From Turritopsis dohrnii (Eukaryota > Cnidaria > Hydrozoa > Anthoathecata > Oceaniidae): 64,000 nt of DNA. The notes beneath the pieces were generated by a model. The model did no database searches and was not told the DNA's origin. It was given only the letters and a program-made list of their open reading frames with translations. Shown one piece after another: positions 1 through 12,650 of the stretch (its first letter is position 1; every line of letters begins with the position of its first letter). Where the stretch lies: the NCBI GenBank assembly GCA_027922465.2, contig BQMF02000120.1, positions 372,001-436,000 of the forward strand, in the 5' to 3' direction. The translations under genes and the position numbers were made by a program.

Positions 1-3000
1 GTCTTATCCACCAACTTTCAAGGAGTATTTTTCATTACATGTCTGATAAAATATTGTGAATTTCATATCACAAGAAAGAGCTTTTCATGCCGTATCCATT
101 TATATAAAATGTTTGCAAAATATTTGTTCTTCGAAAAGATATTGAAGAAAAACTCAACGATTTGGTGCATTAAATATTTGTTCACAAAGGAAATGAATGC
201 AATAGCAAGATCTCCTCTTAACGCCCATATAACCACCCCCTTAATTTACGCCTTTATTGGCGCTAATTTTCATGACGTAATAGATCAGTTGTGATGCAGT
301 TACAATACAGTGAAGAGATTGGTTGAAAAAAAAACCTCTTGTTCGGATTCTCTTATGTTGGCAAGGCAACGTTTCTCTGCATGAAGCAAATCGACCATCA
401 TGTTGTATACATCTAACTCTTTCACACCTTTGAAATCAGGATTAACCTTGTGGGAAAAAAACAACAACAAAATAACAACAACAACAACAACAAAAGCAAC
501 AACAACAAAAATTAAATTGGATATACCTGAAAAGCGTTAGTCATATCTGGTGTAAAATTAAGTTGTGATGCTTTATCAGGGGAAAAATTAGGTGGCTTCA
601 TAAATTCTCGGGTCGATGCGGTAATCTTTTGTTTTTCCAGATGAAATTTGACTGTGATGCGATCATCAGCTACAAGAAACAACTTCTCCGCGATGTCTTT
701 ATCAGCTGGTTTGTCAATGTTACGCTGAAATCGCTCGATCATTTTCTGGAAAAAAAATAAAGAAACGCGTATCTTTGAATACATGAAAGCAAATGCATGA
801 AAACTACCATTCATTTTACAAGGGAAGACTTACTTTTAAGGGGCGAACATTAGTTCCTTGTGGTCCGAATTTCTTCACTCTATCCAAGAAAGAACTGTGT
901 CGATAGGAGAGAAAGTCTTCTCGTCCAATAAAATACTCAGTTAATTCTTTGGCTGACTCTTCTCGCTTACTCAACCCATCAACACGAGCGCTACACAAAC
1001 AAGTAGAGAATAATTAGAGACAATAACAGGGAATTTTCCCTTCACGTCAACCGATTTTCAGCCCTTCCAAGCATTCAATTACGCTGAAACAATTACAAAG
1101 CCGACAGTACTGAGAAGTAGTGAGTTTTACCTGGCATAAAATTTTAATATTCTTTCTGATTCTGGTCCGGGTGATATTGCTTTATACCAATGTTCTTCAA
1201 AACCAAGAAAAATTAACAATTATCACAGCCTTATTTCTTTATAATAATAAACAATGAAAATAAAATAAAAGAGGACTCTTAAACAACCTTTGAGCGCTTC
1301 TGATCTTCCAGGTGCAAAAGACTCAGTTATCCAGCCAGACATCAAATCATGGACTTTATTTTCTAGCTTGTCACCACGATTTTTGTAAATTTCTTGGATT
1401 TCCACTATATTCTTCACTAGATACAAAAGAAGATCATCTCACTAGAGATCCGACAAAATCAAAACAACTTTAAATGGAAAACTCTTACAATGGTTGTCGC
1501 TGGAAACAGATATTCTACAGACCAGGCCATCAGTATTTAAGTATTCACAGAATTTCTCCAGCTTTGCTTTCTTGTATAGAACAGTCTTTTTGCCGTATGG
1601 ACATCGCGTTTGAAAATCTGAAAACAGATAAGATATTGAAAACAGTCGATTCATTTTAATCAATTTGGAGAATATTCTAAGGATCTTAAAGATGACATGT
1701 ACCTTGAGGAGATATCTCTATTTGTGTCACCCAGGATGGGGGTATGTCTATGATGTTCTCCAATGCCTCATCCTAAAAGAATTTAGCTCAGTGGTTGGTT
1801 CAAAACTAAATTTACTACAACAACAGAAGTCTATAGTGACTTCTCTTTGAATTCTTACTAACCTCTTCATCATCAATCTCCAGTAAATCCTCATTTACAT
1901 TAGGAATAACCAAAAGTGGTTTATCAGTATGGGGAAACATGAATTCCCATTTCATGGCATCACCAAGGTCATAGGATAAATTCTGAAACATGAAGTCTAG
2001 ACATTGTAATTTATTTTCCAATAATTTTCCAATAATTTTACAAACACACAAGAGAAATGATCACCTTCACTCCTTGGGAACAGTCCTGCATATTAACCCA
2101 AACATTTCGATGGTTCCAAACACTTTCAATTCCCAAGTATCCAGTATAATCAAGTGGTTTAACTTGACCTGTGAGAGCTTCAATAAAGAAATTCTCAGGA
2201 ACATCACGTTTACCGGACAGAACTAAAACCCAACAATGTACCCTCAGACCATATAACTTGTCAGCTGGCGGCTTTTCCAGTTCCTAAATAAACCAATACA
2301 TCACAACACTGTTTGTATTGAAAAACTTTAAGTATATAATTTTTAATAAAAATGTTTCTTCTATTTTTAGACTAATAAAAAGTATTCTAATGCAAACATT
2401 GGTGAAAGTAAAGATCAGTAAAAAATTATAATAATAGTTTGTAATGCTTTGCGTGACGTGTACTCACAGCAATTCTTTCTTCTTCTTCCAATTGTAATTT
2501 CCTTTCTTTTTCCTGTTCTTCTTGAATTCGTTTTGCCTCCATCTTGATTTCAAATTTACTCCTCAAATCCTTTGGTGGTTTTACTGCATATTTTCCAGAT
2601 TCCTTTTGACTTTCAATTTTAGGAGCCTAAAAGATGTATTCTCTTAAAACTCTTGAGATAACTGACATTTTTTTCCAAACCATTCAATGAAAAACAACCA
2701 ATTTGCATTAAATCCCTTCTTAATTGTTACCATCAATACTTTCAAAAACCTTTTAAAACAACTAGTATTTGTTTATTCTCTGGTAGTTCAAATAAGCATT
2801 ATCTTTTTATTGAAAAAATAGGATTTTCACTGAAACATTAATAAATAGATGAGGATGAAAAGAACATTGTATAAATTCCACTAAAATTTCATGCAATACC
2901 GTAAAAACTTACTTGTTTGCAATATATTTATTTGAACATGATACTTCAATTTGAAACTATTTATTTATAAAATTATTAGTTATTTATAAAATTAACAAGT

Positions 3001-6000
3001 TTTCACCTCAACAACTTTCTTCAGTAAAGGACAGATTTCTCTTGTCTCATCTGAAAGTGTTATCTCCCTTGTTGCATAACCGCTCACACAATAAGCATCG
3101 TAACCAGAGCCAATCAAAAACGAGCATAAGATGTTACAATAATCAAAGCAGTTTCCATGTTGTCTTTTGAGAATTGTAGTGGGTGAACATAAAACGAGTG
3201 GCTAAGAAACATCACAACTGATATTTTAACTAAATGTTTTAGGAATACGTAAACACATACTACAAGACATGGTTAAGTATGAACGGAGGGAAACATTAGT
3301 CCATTCATTTGTCAAGATACCTTTAAGTTGAAGGGATAGTTTAAAGGTCAGCTTAGAAGTTGGTAAGACTTTTCCACAGCTATAAATGGCTTAACCCCCA
3401 AATAATTAGAAAAAATACTTCACAGAATTTAAACGAATGTCGAAATTACCAAGTCAATTGGTGGATCTAGTGGTTCAAAGTTTAAGTAGTCAGCTACAAA
3501 TTCAGCACATCCATCATAATTGTATAGCTCAGTGTATTTCAGTTGGGTAGGTCGTAACGTTGTGCAGATGAATTTCTATAGATTAATAAAAATAAAACCA
3601 TTAGTGAAGTACCCCCAATATGTATCTAAATATCAACGCACAAAATAACTATGGTTTCACCAATGACAAGCAACACCAATAATCTTATTATAATAAACGA
3701 CGTTGTGTGTCACACTTTTATTTCTTTTAAATTTACGGTCAAGTCCTTTTTACTGTGTTGGCTTAGTCCTTCTTAGTTGTGCGTAAAACCACGTAGAGGT
3801 GAGAGACACTTTTTTTAGTATAAAAGCACGTGGCGTGACATCATTTTTTTTTATGATCACGGGGGAATCATTGCATTGCATCTCTAATCGAACACGACGT
3901 TATTGGGGAAATATCTCAGGAACCAATAGGGATAATGTTTTTTGGGGTCGGCGATACAAGTGATGGGGTGACGAAAGTTTTGGGCCTAATTTCTTTTGGG
4001 TAATGTGCTGTGACGTCATCAAAATCTTTGATTGACGATATCGCTCTAACGGTTGATCGTAGCAAATCGATCCCATACATTTTTTTATCAGTTTTTTGGA
4101 GCTCTGCAACATGGGAATTGTTTCCAATTCCCAAATTGAATTTTTTTTCACACAAAAAATGCGAATTTGACATATCTTTTTCACAGTTAAACTTGGGTTA
4201 CTAGTTAGAAGAGAAAATATCCGAAAGAAAAATCTGAAAAATCTAATAAACAATATGATAATAACTTCATGCAAAAGTTTCTAAATTTCCGTAACAATTG
4301 TCACTTATTGACAAAAATATAGAAAAAGCCATTTACCAACTAACAAAAGTATCAAGAGAGACTCAAATACAGATACACCTAAAAAAACATAGCAAACAAT
4401 CAGAATTTTAATGCATACCTCAACTCCACATTCATTTTTAGGTTTCAAAAAAAGAGGCTTTCGATCTCTATATAAGTGGCTATATTGTCTTTGGAAATTC
4501 TCACAACATGTTAAAACATATTTTTCTTTTGAAGAATTTTCTTTGTAGGATTGTGGAAACTCTTTCTGCTCAACATCAGAAGGTTGACTAAAAGCAAATA
4601 TACAAAGTAGCAAGTTATATGTCATTCCTGTTAACAAAGTGTTAGTTTACACAGAAGTCAATCAATGACATATTATTTTTACTACATTTATCAGCAGATA
4701 ATGAAGATAGATTTTTCTTTTGAGTAAAGAATGAGACTAGTCAAAGCAATAGGACCTTAAGCAAGAATTTTAGTACAGTTTGAGAATGTTGTTTGGAATG
4801 CAATTGAGTAAGTGGTTTAAGTTTTTCTTTCACTATTCCAATCTTTTTAAGCTATCGCCATAATTTCTACAATGAACATTTAAGGACAATGAACTGTTGT
4901 GAACTGAGGTTTACAGTGTACTAATGTCAACAATGTAAATCTCTCATTGCAATAATAATAAATAGGTCTAGAAAGTAGCAGCTGATAATTATCAAATTGG
5001 CAAACAAATGATTGGCTGTAACATAGGAAACCACTGACTCAAGTTTTCTCCTGACCTTAACAACAGTTCATTTACCGCAGGAAACAAACCACATATTAAG
5101 TGAAGCATTTTTTGGTGGATCAGTATAAATAAAATGTACAGAGTGAAAAACATGGTTGCATTGTAACCCCAATATAGGGGCAATTTTAACTGCTAAGTTT
5201 TGTAAAATTCAACAAATAACCACATTGATGTTGTGATGTGCTTCACAGATAAGGATAATCTAATATGAAAATTGCTATTTGTTTTTAAAATGATGACAAA
5301 TATTTGACTTAATGAACAGGTTTATTTAATGAAAAGTTTGACTTTTTAATTTAAAAAAGTTCATCATAAAATCAAGATAATGCAAACTTGCAGTAAATCC
5401 AACAAGACCCAAAATCAAACAGGTTGTTGTTGTAGTCTTTTGCAATGATGAACTTTTTGTCTGCAAAGACATATCTGGTTTACGCAACTTTAAAAATAAA
5501 ACAAAATTATATATAATAAAAATGACAGTTAAGAAACAGTTAAAAATCAAATTTATAAATCTTTCTAAATTTATCATGCTGCAATCATGATTGAGCCTTT
5601 TGTTATTTTTAACTGGTAGACATCAAAGACAAAAAAGGTTTTTCTCGTAAAAGTAAACTTTGCGATAGCCACTGATTTGAAAGACTTAAACTGAAAGACT
5701 GCCCTCCATTTTCAGCGATTTTGACAATTTTTGTTGTTTTTGAGAGTGAGAACAATGAGTTAAAAGAGAATTAACATAGAAAAAAACAACTTTTGTTTAA
5801 ATAACTCATTACACATGTAGAAAAAGGAAGACATTTTTCCAAAATTTCTAATAACATTAAAATAAGCTTTTAAAATATTGTTACTGCCGCTGACTAAACT
5901 TGTGACGAAACAGAAACAACGACAGTATAGTTTCCCTTGTGATTTTGACGCGTCTTCACATAGAATGATGGCTACAAATAAGATACAAGTACAAAAGTGA

Positions 6001-7674
6001 AATAACACAAGAAATATAAAGAACTAAACCAATAAATGTAGACATAAACCAAGCAAAATTATGTAAAAAATCACAATCATAAACACTTACTAAAACACTG
6101 TGGGCGAACACAGAACACTTGCACAGACAGCTTATCGCAACATACTGACGGACACAAGAGTTCACAAACACTTATAACATTCAAATCATACGATACGAAA
6201 GACGATACAAACTCTCGCAAGACAAACGATTCACAACGAAATAATAGACCAAACTAAGACGTTTACAAGACAATATGCAAATCAATACACGAGACATACA
6301 CGCTTAACAAAACAACAGGAATTCATGATAATGTACAATGCATACAATGTTATAATCATTTAACTGCTATAAAATATAAGCCTACAAACAAAAACATAAT
6401 TAACGCCAAAACAAAGAAAACTACTGCCATACGCCAGTAACAAATCACGTGACTTTTTGCTGATGTTTTAAGATGACTACTGTTTGTGAATGCGTAATAC
6501 AGAAAGTTCAAAATATTTGAACTTGAAAATATAAACTGCATAACATCTCATAAAGACTTTGAAGTCTTGATGTTGAACAAATCTGTCCTCGAAATAGCTT
6601 TCATTTGTTATTGCAGATTTAGGAACAAATAACAAGTATGTAATTATCACAAAATTCTTCTTTTGTGATATGAAATATTTTTATTTGATGCTCTGAATAA
6701 AGACCACTGAAAAGTGGAAAATCAAAACTAATGCATGGTTTCTATTTGTGCCTTTTAAAACGAGTTTTTATAGTAAAGCCAGTCCTATATATAGCCATCT
6801 TTGAGCATAACATTTCTCTTCCACATGATCTGGAAAGGAAAAATACGAAATTGTCTCTCTAGGCCGCTTAGTCCTACCCGTTTTATTGGAACAACCAAAT
6901 GTTTGACAATTAAGCCATGCTGTACAGTAGAGAACATAATATTAATAATAAAGTTTTCAACAACACACTACATAGTATACATTAATAGTTTATTCAGAGT
7001 ACATATTAATAGTTCATTCAGAACAAACACGGAATGAACAAGTATTCTTGAAAATACAGCTGTCACCTTGTGACGTCATAAAATTGTGCATTTAATAAAG
7101 TTTAAACTGTTACTACTTTGTAACTATTACTAAAAATAAACTAAAAATTTTCACAATGTCTTATTTTTATACATAGAATTGATTTTTTAAAAAATTATTG
7201 GCATTAAATTTTTTACTCCAAAAAAAATGAAAAATAGCCCAGATAATTTATCCGGCTTTAAGAAGATATTTAATTTTATATAAAAATATTGAAGTAATTG
7301 AAAGTTCTTTATTTATACCAAGCCCATGTGATGAAGGGCTTTGCGTGTCATGCCTCCTCCTTCTCGCTGAAAAAGTAAAAGAAAAACTGAATTCAATGAA
7401 TGGCTATGCCCGATTAATAAAACCAATTCAATTTGGAAAGTGAAATGTGAGATAAGATTGGGGACTATACAAAAGAGAAAATCTATTGAATGAAATCAAT
7501 TATCAGACTGTGCTTCCTGTTTATCCTCCTGTCTATATCATCTCTCTGTCTCTGATCTTCCGTTGTTGTTGTTGATGTTGATAATTCAACCAAAAAGTGG
7601 AGAACCTACCCCTTCAATTCAACAGTTGGAGTTGATACAGTTATCTTTTCAAGTTCTTTTTCTAATTCTTCCAT
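1..7674 (-). CDS. DRC7: Dynein regulatory complex subunit 7 (DRC7/CCDC135), 3' end beyond window
   Basis: DRC7 belongs to the nexin-dynein regulatory complex of motile cilia and flagella, which links outer doublets and controls dynein. Fourteen exons join in frame (minus strand order): 7674-7610, 4587-4419, 3575-3450, 3201-3007, 2626-2468, 2283-2065, 1982-1863, 1772-1703, 1617-1489, 1416-1288, 1194-1131, 990-834, 745-527, 446-336, giving 644 codons. All junctions have GT-AG ends and matching phases. Recognisable DRC7 segments are QYSHLYRDRKPLFL (exon 2), the transglutaminase-like core HGNCFDYCNILCSFLIGSGY with its Cys (exon 4), an acidic/basic helix (exon 5), YLGIESVWNHRNVWVNMQDC (exon 6) and REDFLSYRHSSFLDRVKKFG (exon 12). 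The start is the first Met of exon 1, followed by the family-like N-terminus LEKELEKITVS. The family is about 870 residues in human, so roughly 200 C-terminal residues lie beyond base 1. Intron 1 is 3 kb; intron 2 holds a dispersed repeat. The family is certain; exact exon ends are inferred from the sequence. Confidence 0.93.
461..510. repeat. (AAC)n microsatellite
   Basis: An imperfect run of ACAACA units lies in the DRC7 intron between the exons ending at 527 and starting at 446. It sits close to the acceptor of the downstream exon. No function is inferred. Confidence 0.9.
3760..4206 (+). repeat. Dispersed repeat family A, copy 1
   Basis: The copy contains the family blocks GGGGAAATATCTC, AACCAATAGGGATAA and a terminal GGGTTACTAGT. 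The same blocks recur at 9605-10075 and, reverse-complemented, at 61105-61840. More diverged copies lie at 10370-10685 and 10850-11096. It lies in intron 2 of DRC7. A non-autonomous DNA element is likely because copies end near CTAGT, but no convincing target duplication was seen. Confidence 0.75.
4600..7600. other. DRC7 intron 1 (about 3 kb), no recognised gene
   Basis: Exon 1 ends at 7610 and exon 2 starts at 4587. The short reading frames here show no family features and look like chance openings in AT-rich DNA. No transposon termini were recognised in this stretch. Confidence 0.7.
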
Positions 7675-7679
7675 TTCTA

Positions 7680-8252
7680 AAAGGAAATATATTAACCCAT
7701 GCGAAAAGTTCCTTATAAAATCCTAGGCAAACAAAAGCTTCGTGTTCTTTTCGTGGCCATCCATGGAAACACTTTCGATTTTGAAATAATAAATAATCGT
7801 ACGGTATCGAAAGGTTCGAAATATAGCAACCCAGGGTCTCATTCGTCTTCAGAAGGCGAATAGATATCGGAAAAATCGGATGAACATATCATACTCACTT
7901 ACACCACAGGTATCTCCAAATGATTCATTTTGGTGCTAGAAGTTTTATTTATGTCCAGAGAATGGCGAGCGTTCATTTCAATACAAAAAATCACAGATCT
8001 TTTGATGTGCTAAAAGTTAGGAACTTGAAGATAGCAAATCTACCAATAGCTGTGTACAACGAGGTATATTAGTGCGTACTTGAAAGAAAAACATGCTCTC
8101 AAAACTATGGTCCATGCTCTGGACTATCAACTGGCAGTCTTACTAAATGATCAAAGCGGCCGTAACTACTGTCTCTTTTTAAATGACCATGCTTTTTGTC
8201 TTACCAAAATAAATGAGTAGTTTTCGATGAAAGGTGTCAATTTTGGATTTTA
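7680..8252. other. DRC7 upstream / intergenic, no gene seen
   Basis: This stretch lies 5' of DRC7 and before the LINE remnant. No promoter motif beyond general AT-richness and no coding signal could be supported. Confidence 0.5.
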
Positions 8253-9530
8253 ATGTATCTTATTATACTAATTCGCTTTGTGCATCCCACTTTTATTTTA
8301 GAGTGTGATATATTTAGTTTTTTTAACGGTCATCATCTTCTAACTAATAAAATCCTTACTGAAAAAGCTGTAACATCACAAAATCACCCTGTTTTTCTTT
8401 TACTACTGGATATGAGTAAAGCTTTCGTCGACCGGAATACTTTAATAGAAGAACTGTCAACAGTAATGGTGATGAGCTACACATACTTAGTTTGGTGCTT
8501 CTTCAGCTTTGGTTGGCAACCTTCCTAGAGATGGCGTCTCGATAAAAACACCTGGTTGGCAAGCTATAATTGTCTTTTAGGGGCAGGTAGAGACTAGTCT
8601 AGTACCCCTACTTCGTCTATTAGTGTAGATGTGCTGCATGCAGTGCTATATCTACTCTAGGATGATGAACACCGGTCTCCTTTTCTTGTAGCTCTCTGCC
8701 TAGTAGTGGCTTCAGCCTTGCAGGGAGCAACCTATTTAAAAAAAAGAAAAAGAAAAAAAAAGGTGCTCCTCAACCAATTTACATTCTATCTATCATGAAC
8801 GAACAGCATATTGATCATTTATATGCAAAAAGTAAAGAACACTCAACGTTATTGACACGTGATCACAGCTATTCCACAAAAATGTCTAATTTTATGATCA
8901 ATGTGGAATATGCAGATGATATAACTAATACAAACCCGAATGATATCAGTTATGTGAGAAAATCTGTTCCTGAAAAGTTAGCTTCGTATAACCTAAAGAT
9001 CAACCAGGATAAAACTGAATTTTATACAATCGAAAGAAATGGAAATAATGAATGGAAATCGTGTAAGTAGCTCGGCTCTTTACTGGATATACGGAGAAAG
9101 ACATCACGAGAAGAAAAGGACTAGCAATCTCATGAACAAACAACCTCGATAAAGATGTCTTGATTGCTATGTTGGTAGCATTTTCTTGTATAATAGTGAA
9201 CTGTGGACAATAAATGAAACAACTAAAAAGTCGATCGATGCCTTCCACAGAAAACTTATTAGAACTGCCTGTCTAAACATCAGATGGCCACAAATCATAT
9301 TGATTAAAGATCTGTACGAAATCACGAAAGTTAGACCGTGGTCAAAGACAATAGAGAAAAGACAACTGAGTTGGTTTGGTCATCTTGTCCGCTTGGAAGA
9401 TAACACACCTGCAAAGCTGTCCCTTACCTACTGTAGAGAATTTAAAACATCTAGACCACGTGGTAGACAAAAACTCACATGGGTGAGAATGATGGAGTTG
9501 TTTCTTTCGAAGTTAAGTCTAACCTGGTAG
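8253..9530 (+). pseudogene. Non-LTR retrotransposon reverse-transcriptase remnant
   Basis: Three separated plus-strand frames resemble successive parts of a LINE-type polymerase. Around 8395-8450 is LLLLDMSKAF, the palm motif A region with the usual following D/N altered. At 8912-8926 is YADD, the catalytic motif C, followed by NLKINQDKTEF, typical of the next RT block. At 9186-9530 a C-terminal part reads SELWTINETTKKSIDAFHRK and later LSWFGHLVRLEDNTPAK, as in endonuclease/RT elements. Stops, frameshifts and unrelated sequence at about 8560-8760 break the frame, so it is dead. The exact clade cannot be fixed from the sequence alone. Confidence 0.85.
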
Positions 9531-9604
9531 GAGGCAACGATCCTAGCAAAAGACAGAAAAAGGAGTGGAGTAAGGTCATCCGTCACGCTGTGACGGTATA
9601 ACGT

Positions 9605-10075
9605 TGTTGAGGCGAAAGACACTTTTTTTCACGATTATTCCAAAAGCACGTGGCATCTGACGTCAGTTATTTTTATGATCACGGGGAATCATTGCATTGC
9701 ATCCCCAATCGAACGCGACGTTTTTGGGGAAATATCTCGAGAACCAATAGGGATAACTGACGTTTTTTGTGGTCTTCAAATACGGGTGATGGTGTGACGC
9801 AACATTTGCGCCTAAATTTTATTTGGTGCTGCGGCTATGATGTCATCAAAATCTTTGATCGAGGATATCTCTGCAACGGTTGGTCGTAGCGAAACGATCC
9901 CATACAATTTTTTGATCAGTTTTTTGAGCTCTACAACATGGGTACACTGTTGAGTCGCGAATCAGTAATTAAAATTTTTGTCTCGGGGTTTGCACACGGG
10001 AAAAGCGAATTTGACACACCTTTTTCGAAGTTAAACTCGGTAAAAATTTTTACCCGGGTTACTAGTCTATATCCT
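9605..10075 (+). repeat. Dispersed repeat family A, copy 2
   Basis: This copy closely matches copy 1, sharing AAGCACGTGGC, ATCACGGGG, ATTGCATTGCATC and AACCAATAGGGATAACTG. It ends with ACCCGGGTTACTAGTCTATA. It directly follows the LINE C-terminal remnant. Confidence 0.8.
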
Positions 10076-10106
10076 AATACGCGCATCTAGTGCATCTAGT
10101 TTTTAG

Positions 10107-10165
10107 TTGGGTTTTGTGTGTGTGTGTGTGTGTGTCTTGCGTGGTCGAACTGCCGCTATATGGGT
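10107..10165. repeat. (GT)n run plus a block shared with 30377-30408
   Basis: A GT microsatellite is followed by GTCTTGCGTGGTCGAACTGC and CGCTATATG. The same block recurs inside the HECT-like remnant near 30380, so it belongs to a small mobile repeat rather than to a gene. Confidence 0.7.
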
Positions 10166-10369
10166 TCAAAGGACAGTTACAGCCATTTTAATCCTTATGT
10201 TGTTTTCATGTGCGGACAATTTATTTCTATATCGTATCGAGAAAGGATTTAATACGAGTACTTTTTATGTGTTTCAGATCTTTCGATTAAAAAGATGTTT
10301 ATGATATTGAAGAGGTAAAATGCTTTATCTGGAATACCTACAGAGTTTTAATTAAAAGGGTAAGGAGTA

Positions 10370-11096
10370 CTTTTTCCGTATTGACGTTATATTTTTTAAT
10401 CACGGGGGAACCATTACATTGCATCTCGAATCGAACAAGGCGTTTTTCGGAAGATAACTCGAGAACTACATTTTTGAGGGTCCAAAACATTGGTGAACAG
10501 GGCTGTGGTGGAATATAAGATCGCTGACATCTCGGTAACGGTTACTGTGTATGGTCCCATACATTTTTCAGATCAGATGGATGTACTTTCTAAACATCAT
10601 TCCGTTTTTAAAATTTTTGTAGCCTTCTTTTGAGACGTCAGTTTTAAAATCAAAACCAGTAAAAATATTTTACACGGAATGCAATTTATTTTAGAGGGTG
10701 ATGCATTTTAAAGCGTGTGCACAGCGCGTATTTTTTATTTTTGATGGGTTTCAGATCTTCTAAGTAAAACGATCTTTTTTTTGTTCTGCGCTCCAGTGTT
10801 GACTGCAAACTTGGAAAAATGTTTTATCTAGGTTGTGTCTGTGTGAGTGGGTCTTTAAAATAAGGGGAACCACGCGTTGCCTCCTAAATTAGACTCGAAG
10901 TAATTTGGAAAACATCTCTAAAACTTCTAAGAAAATAACTGGTATTTTTATGGTCCGCGATATTGACGAAGGGGTGACTAACACTGACGCACTTTCTGTT
11001 TGTCATTTTGTAAATTAATTTTTCGATGCCATTTTTGCGGCGTCATTTTCAGAATTAAAACCCGTAAAAAAACTTTTACACGGGATACTAGTATGT
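10370..11096 (+). repeat. Two diverged family A copies (about 10370-10685 and 10850-11096)
   Basis: Both segments keep the order of family A: a GGGGAACCA...TTGC block, an AACTCGAGAACT-like block, then AAAACCAGTAAAAAT or AAAACCCGTAAAAA near the end. The second ends ACACGGGATACTAGTATG. The end of the second copy also matches, reverse-complemented, about 61830-61945. Confidence 0.65.
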
Positions 11097-11766
11097 CAAT
11101 AATAGCCATAGTTCACTGCTGTGGCACAACGTTTGAGGGATCTTTATTTGATATTGGCAGGCATCTTAAAGTAAAATATAGTACAGCCAGTCTTTTGCGT
11201 CTGCTCTGATATCACTTTTGGTGTTAACCATTGAGTTGAGTAATTTACATTTTTACCAACCTTTTCTTTAAGTGCAACATGATCGAACACAACAAATTTC
11301 AATTTTGGGTTACCGCAGTGGGCAATATCGTCAAAGAGTCGAAGAGCATTTTCATTAAAATTGTGTGTAAATTTCTATAGAAATAACTCGCAGTGATTTT
11401 TAACAATGTACCCGCTGGGATTGCTGACATATGTTATATCGTTTAAGTAACTGGCAAGTGATTGGCTCTGTAATAGAAAATAGTCACATTAGAAAATAAT
11501 AATGATGGTTTCAATATATGTCTTTTTCATTATCCATTCTCCGGCTTAATTATTATTATTGTTGATTTCTAAATCAATGTTACTTTATACATATATTGAA
11601 ACCAAGGTGTGGCATTTTCTATTACAGGTCTTCTGTCCACCGATTTGCAACTAGCAGATTGATTAGCTGTTTAATGAGGGTTCTTCAAGTACATGTGACC
11701 CAGGTGTCATTCGTCCTCCCCCTGAGTTGACGTCATCTTTTGGGAAGATACCAGGAAAGTGTGTTA
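11097..11766. other. Intergenic; dispersed repeat near 11335-11410
   Basis: The segment GAAGAGCATTTTCATT followed by TTCTATAGAAA and a downstream CCGCTGGG-like end recurs at about 52594-52680 in the same orientation. No gene is seen. Confidence 0.5.
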
Positions 11767-12650
11767 CGTTCGTGCAATGTATTGTCTTCACGTAAGCGAA
11801 AGGCTCATGCGAAAAGGTTGGGTAATTGGGCTACCTATTTGGGTACCGAATATAAGCTACAGACCGGAATGAAAATTACGTTTACCGCCCAGGCGCTTGC
11901 TTACGGAAAAAATAACACCAGTAAGGATAGTGTTTATTCAATTTTAATACTTGTTGAAAAGTAAAGCTTTAACTTGGTGTTTTACGTAATAGATTTACGA
12001 ACTCGATATGTATTAGGATCCTAAGATATGTTTCAAGAGTGGTGCCGGATTTCCTTCACGGTGGACGCGATCGCACGACAACACTATTGTTTTGACATGT
12101 AATGATGATTTGTGATTGGTTTAAAACGTCCGCCTTGTGCAATAAAAACTCGTTGTTACTCCTCTTACTCGTTGTCCACTACTCGACTTAAACTTAGAAC
12201 TAAATTTACAGACCAAATCTCAGAAGATGTTTTGTTTTTAAATACTAGCAGCATAGCAATCAATATTTCCAGTAAAACTAATAAATTGAAAAAATCTTTA
12301 ATATGAATATACATAAAACTGTTTTTATTAAGTATTGCACAAAAACGAAATTTGAACGAGTCTTTGTTTTTGTTTTCTGAGAGAAGCGGGCGCATACGGG
12401 CGTCAGTTTGGATCAGGTCCTTTCGAAATTAGAAGATTTTATCTCAAAGTGAGTTGTATCTAGTATGTTTTTCTTGTGCTAGGTGCTCTGATAATACCTT
12501 GGAACAAAAATCAAATGTTAACAGTTGGTAGATTTTTAGTTTTCTGGTACCCAAATAGGTAGCCCAATTGAGCAACCAAATTGGGTACCCAACCTTTTCA
12601 CATGAGCCTGAGCGAAAGAACTTTCGAATGAAAAAGCAATACATTTGTGA
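11767..12650. mobile_element. Inverted-repeat element, about 0.88 kb
   Basis: The left arm (about 11767-11855) contains GCTCATGCGAAAAGGTTGGG and GGGCTACCTATTTGGGTACC. The right arm (about 12546-12650) holds these as reverse complements, with a short extra segment, and both arms extend outward through GCGAAAG and a CAATACAT-like end. The interior has no convincing gene. It is probably a non-autonomous DNA transposon; target duplications were not resolved. Confidence 0.65.

Noticed and set aside
3900..4274. 124-codon minus-strand frame in DRC7 intron 2
   Set aside because: It lies inside dispersed repeat family A and overlaps other frames from the same repeat; no domain is visible.
5326..6541. 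Several hydrophobic minus-strand frames in DRC7 intron 1
   Set aside because: Phe/Leu/Ile-rich translation of AT-rich intron sequence; no splice continuity and no start context.
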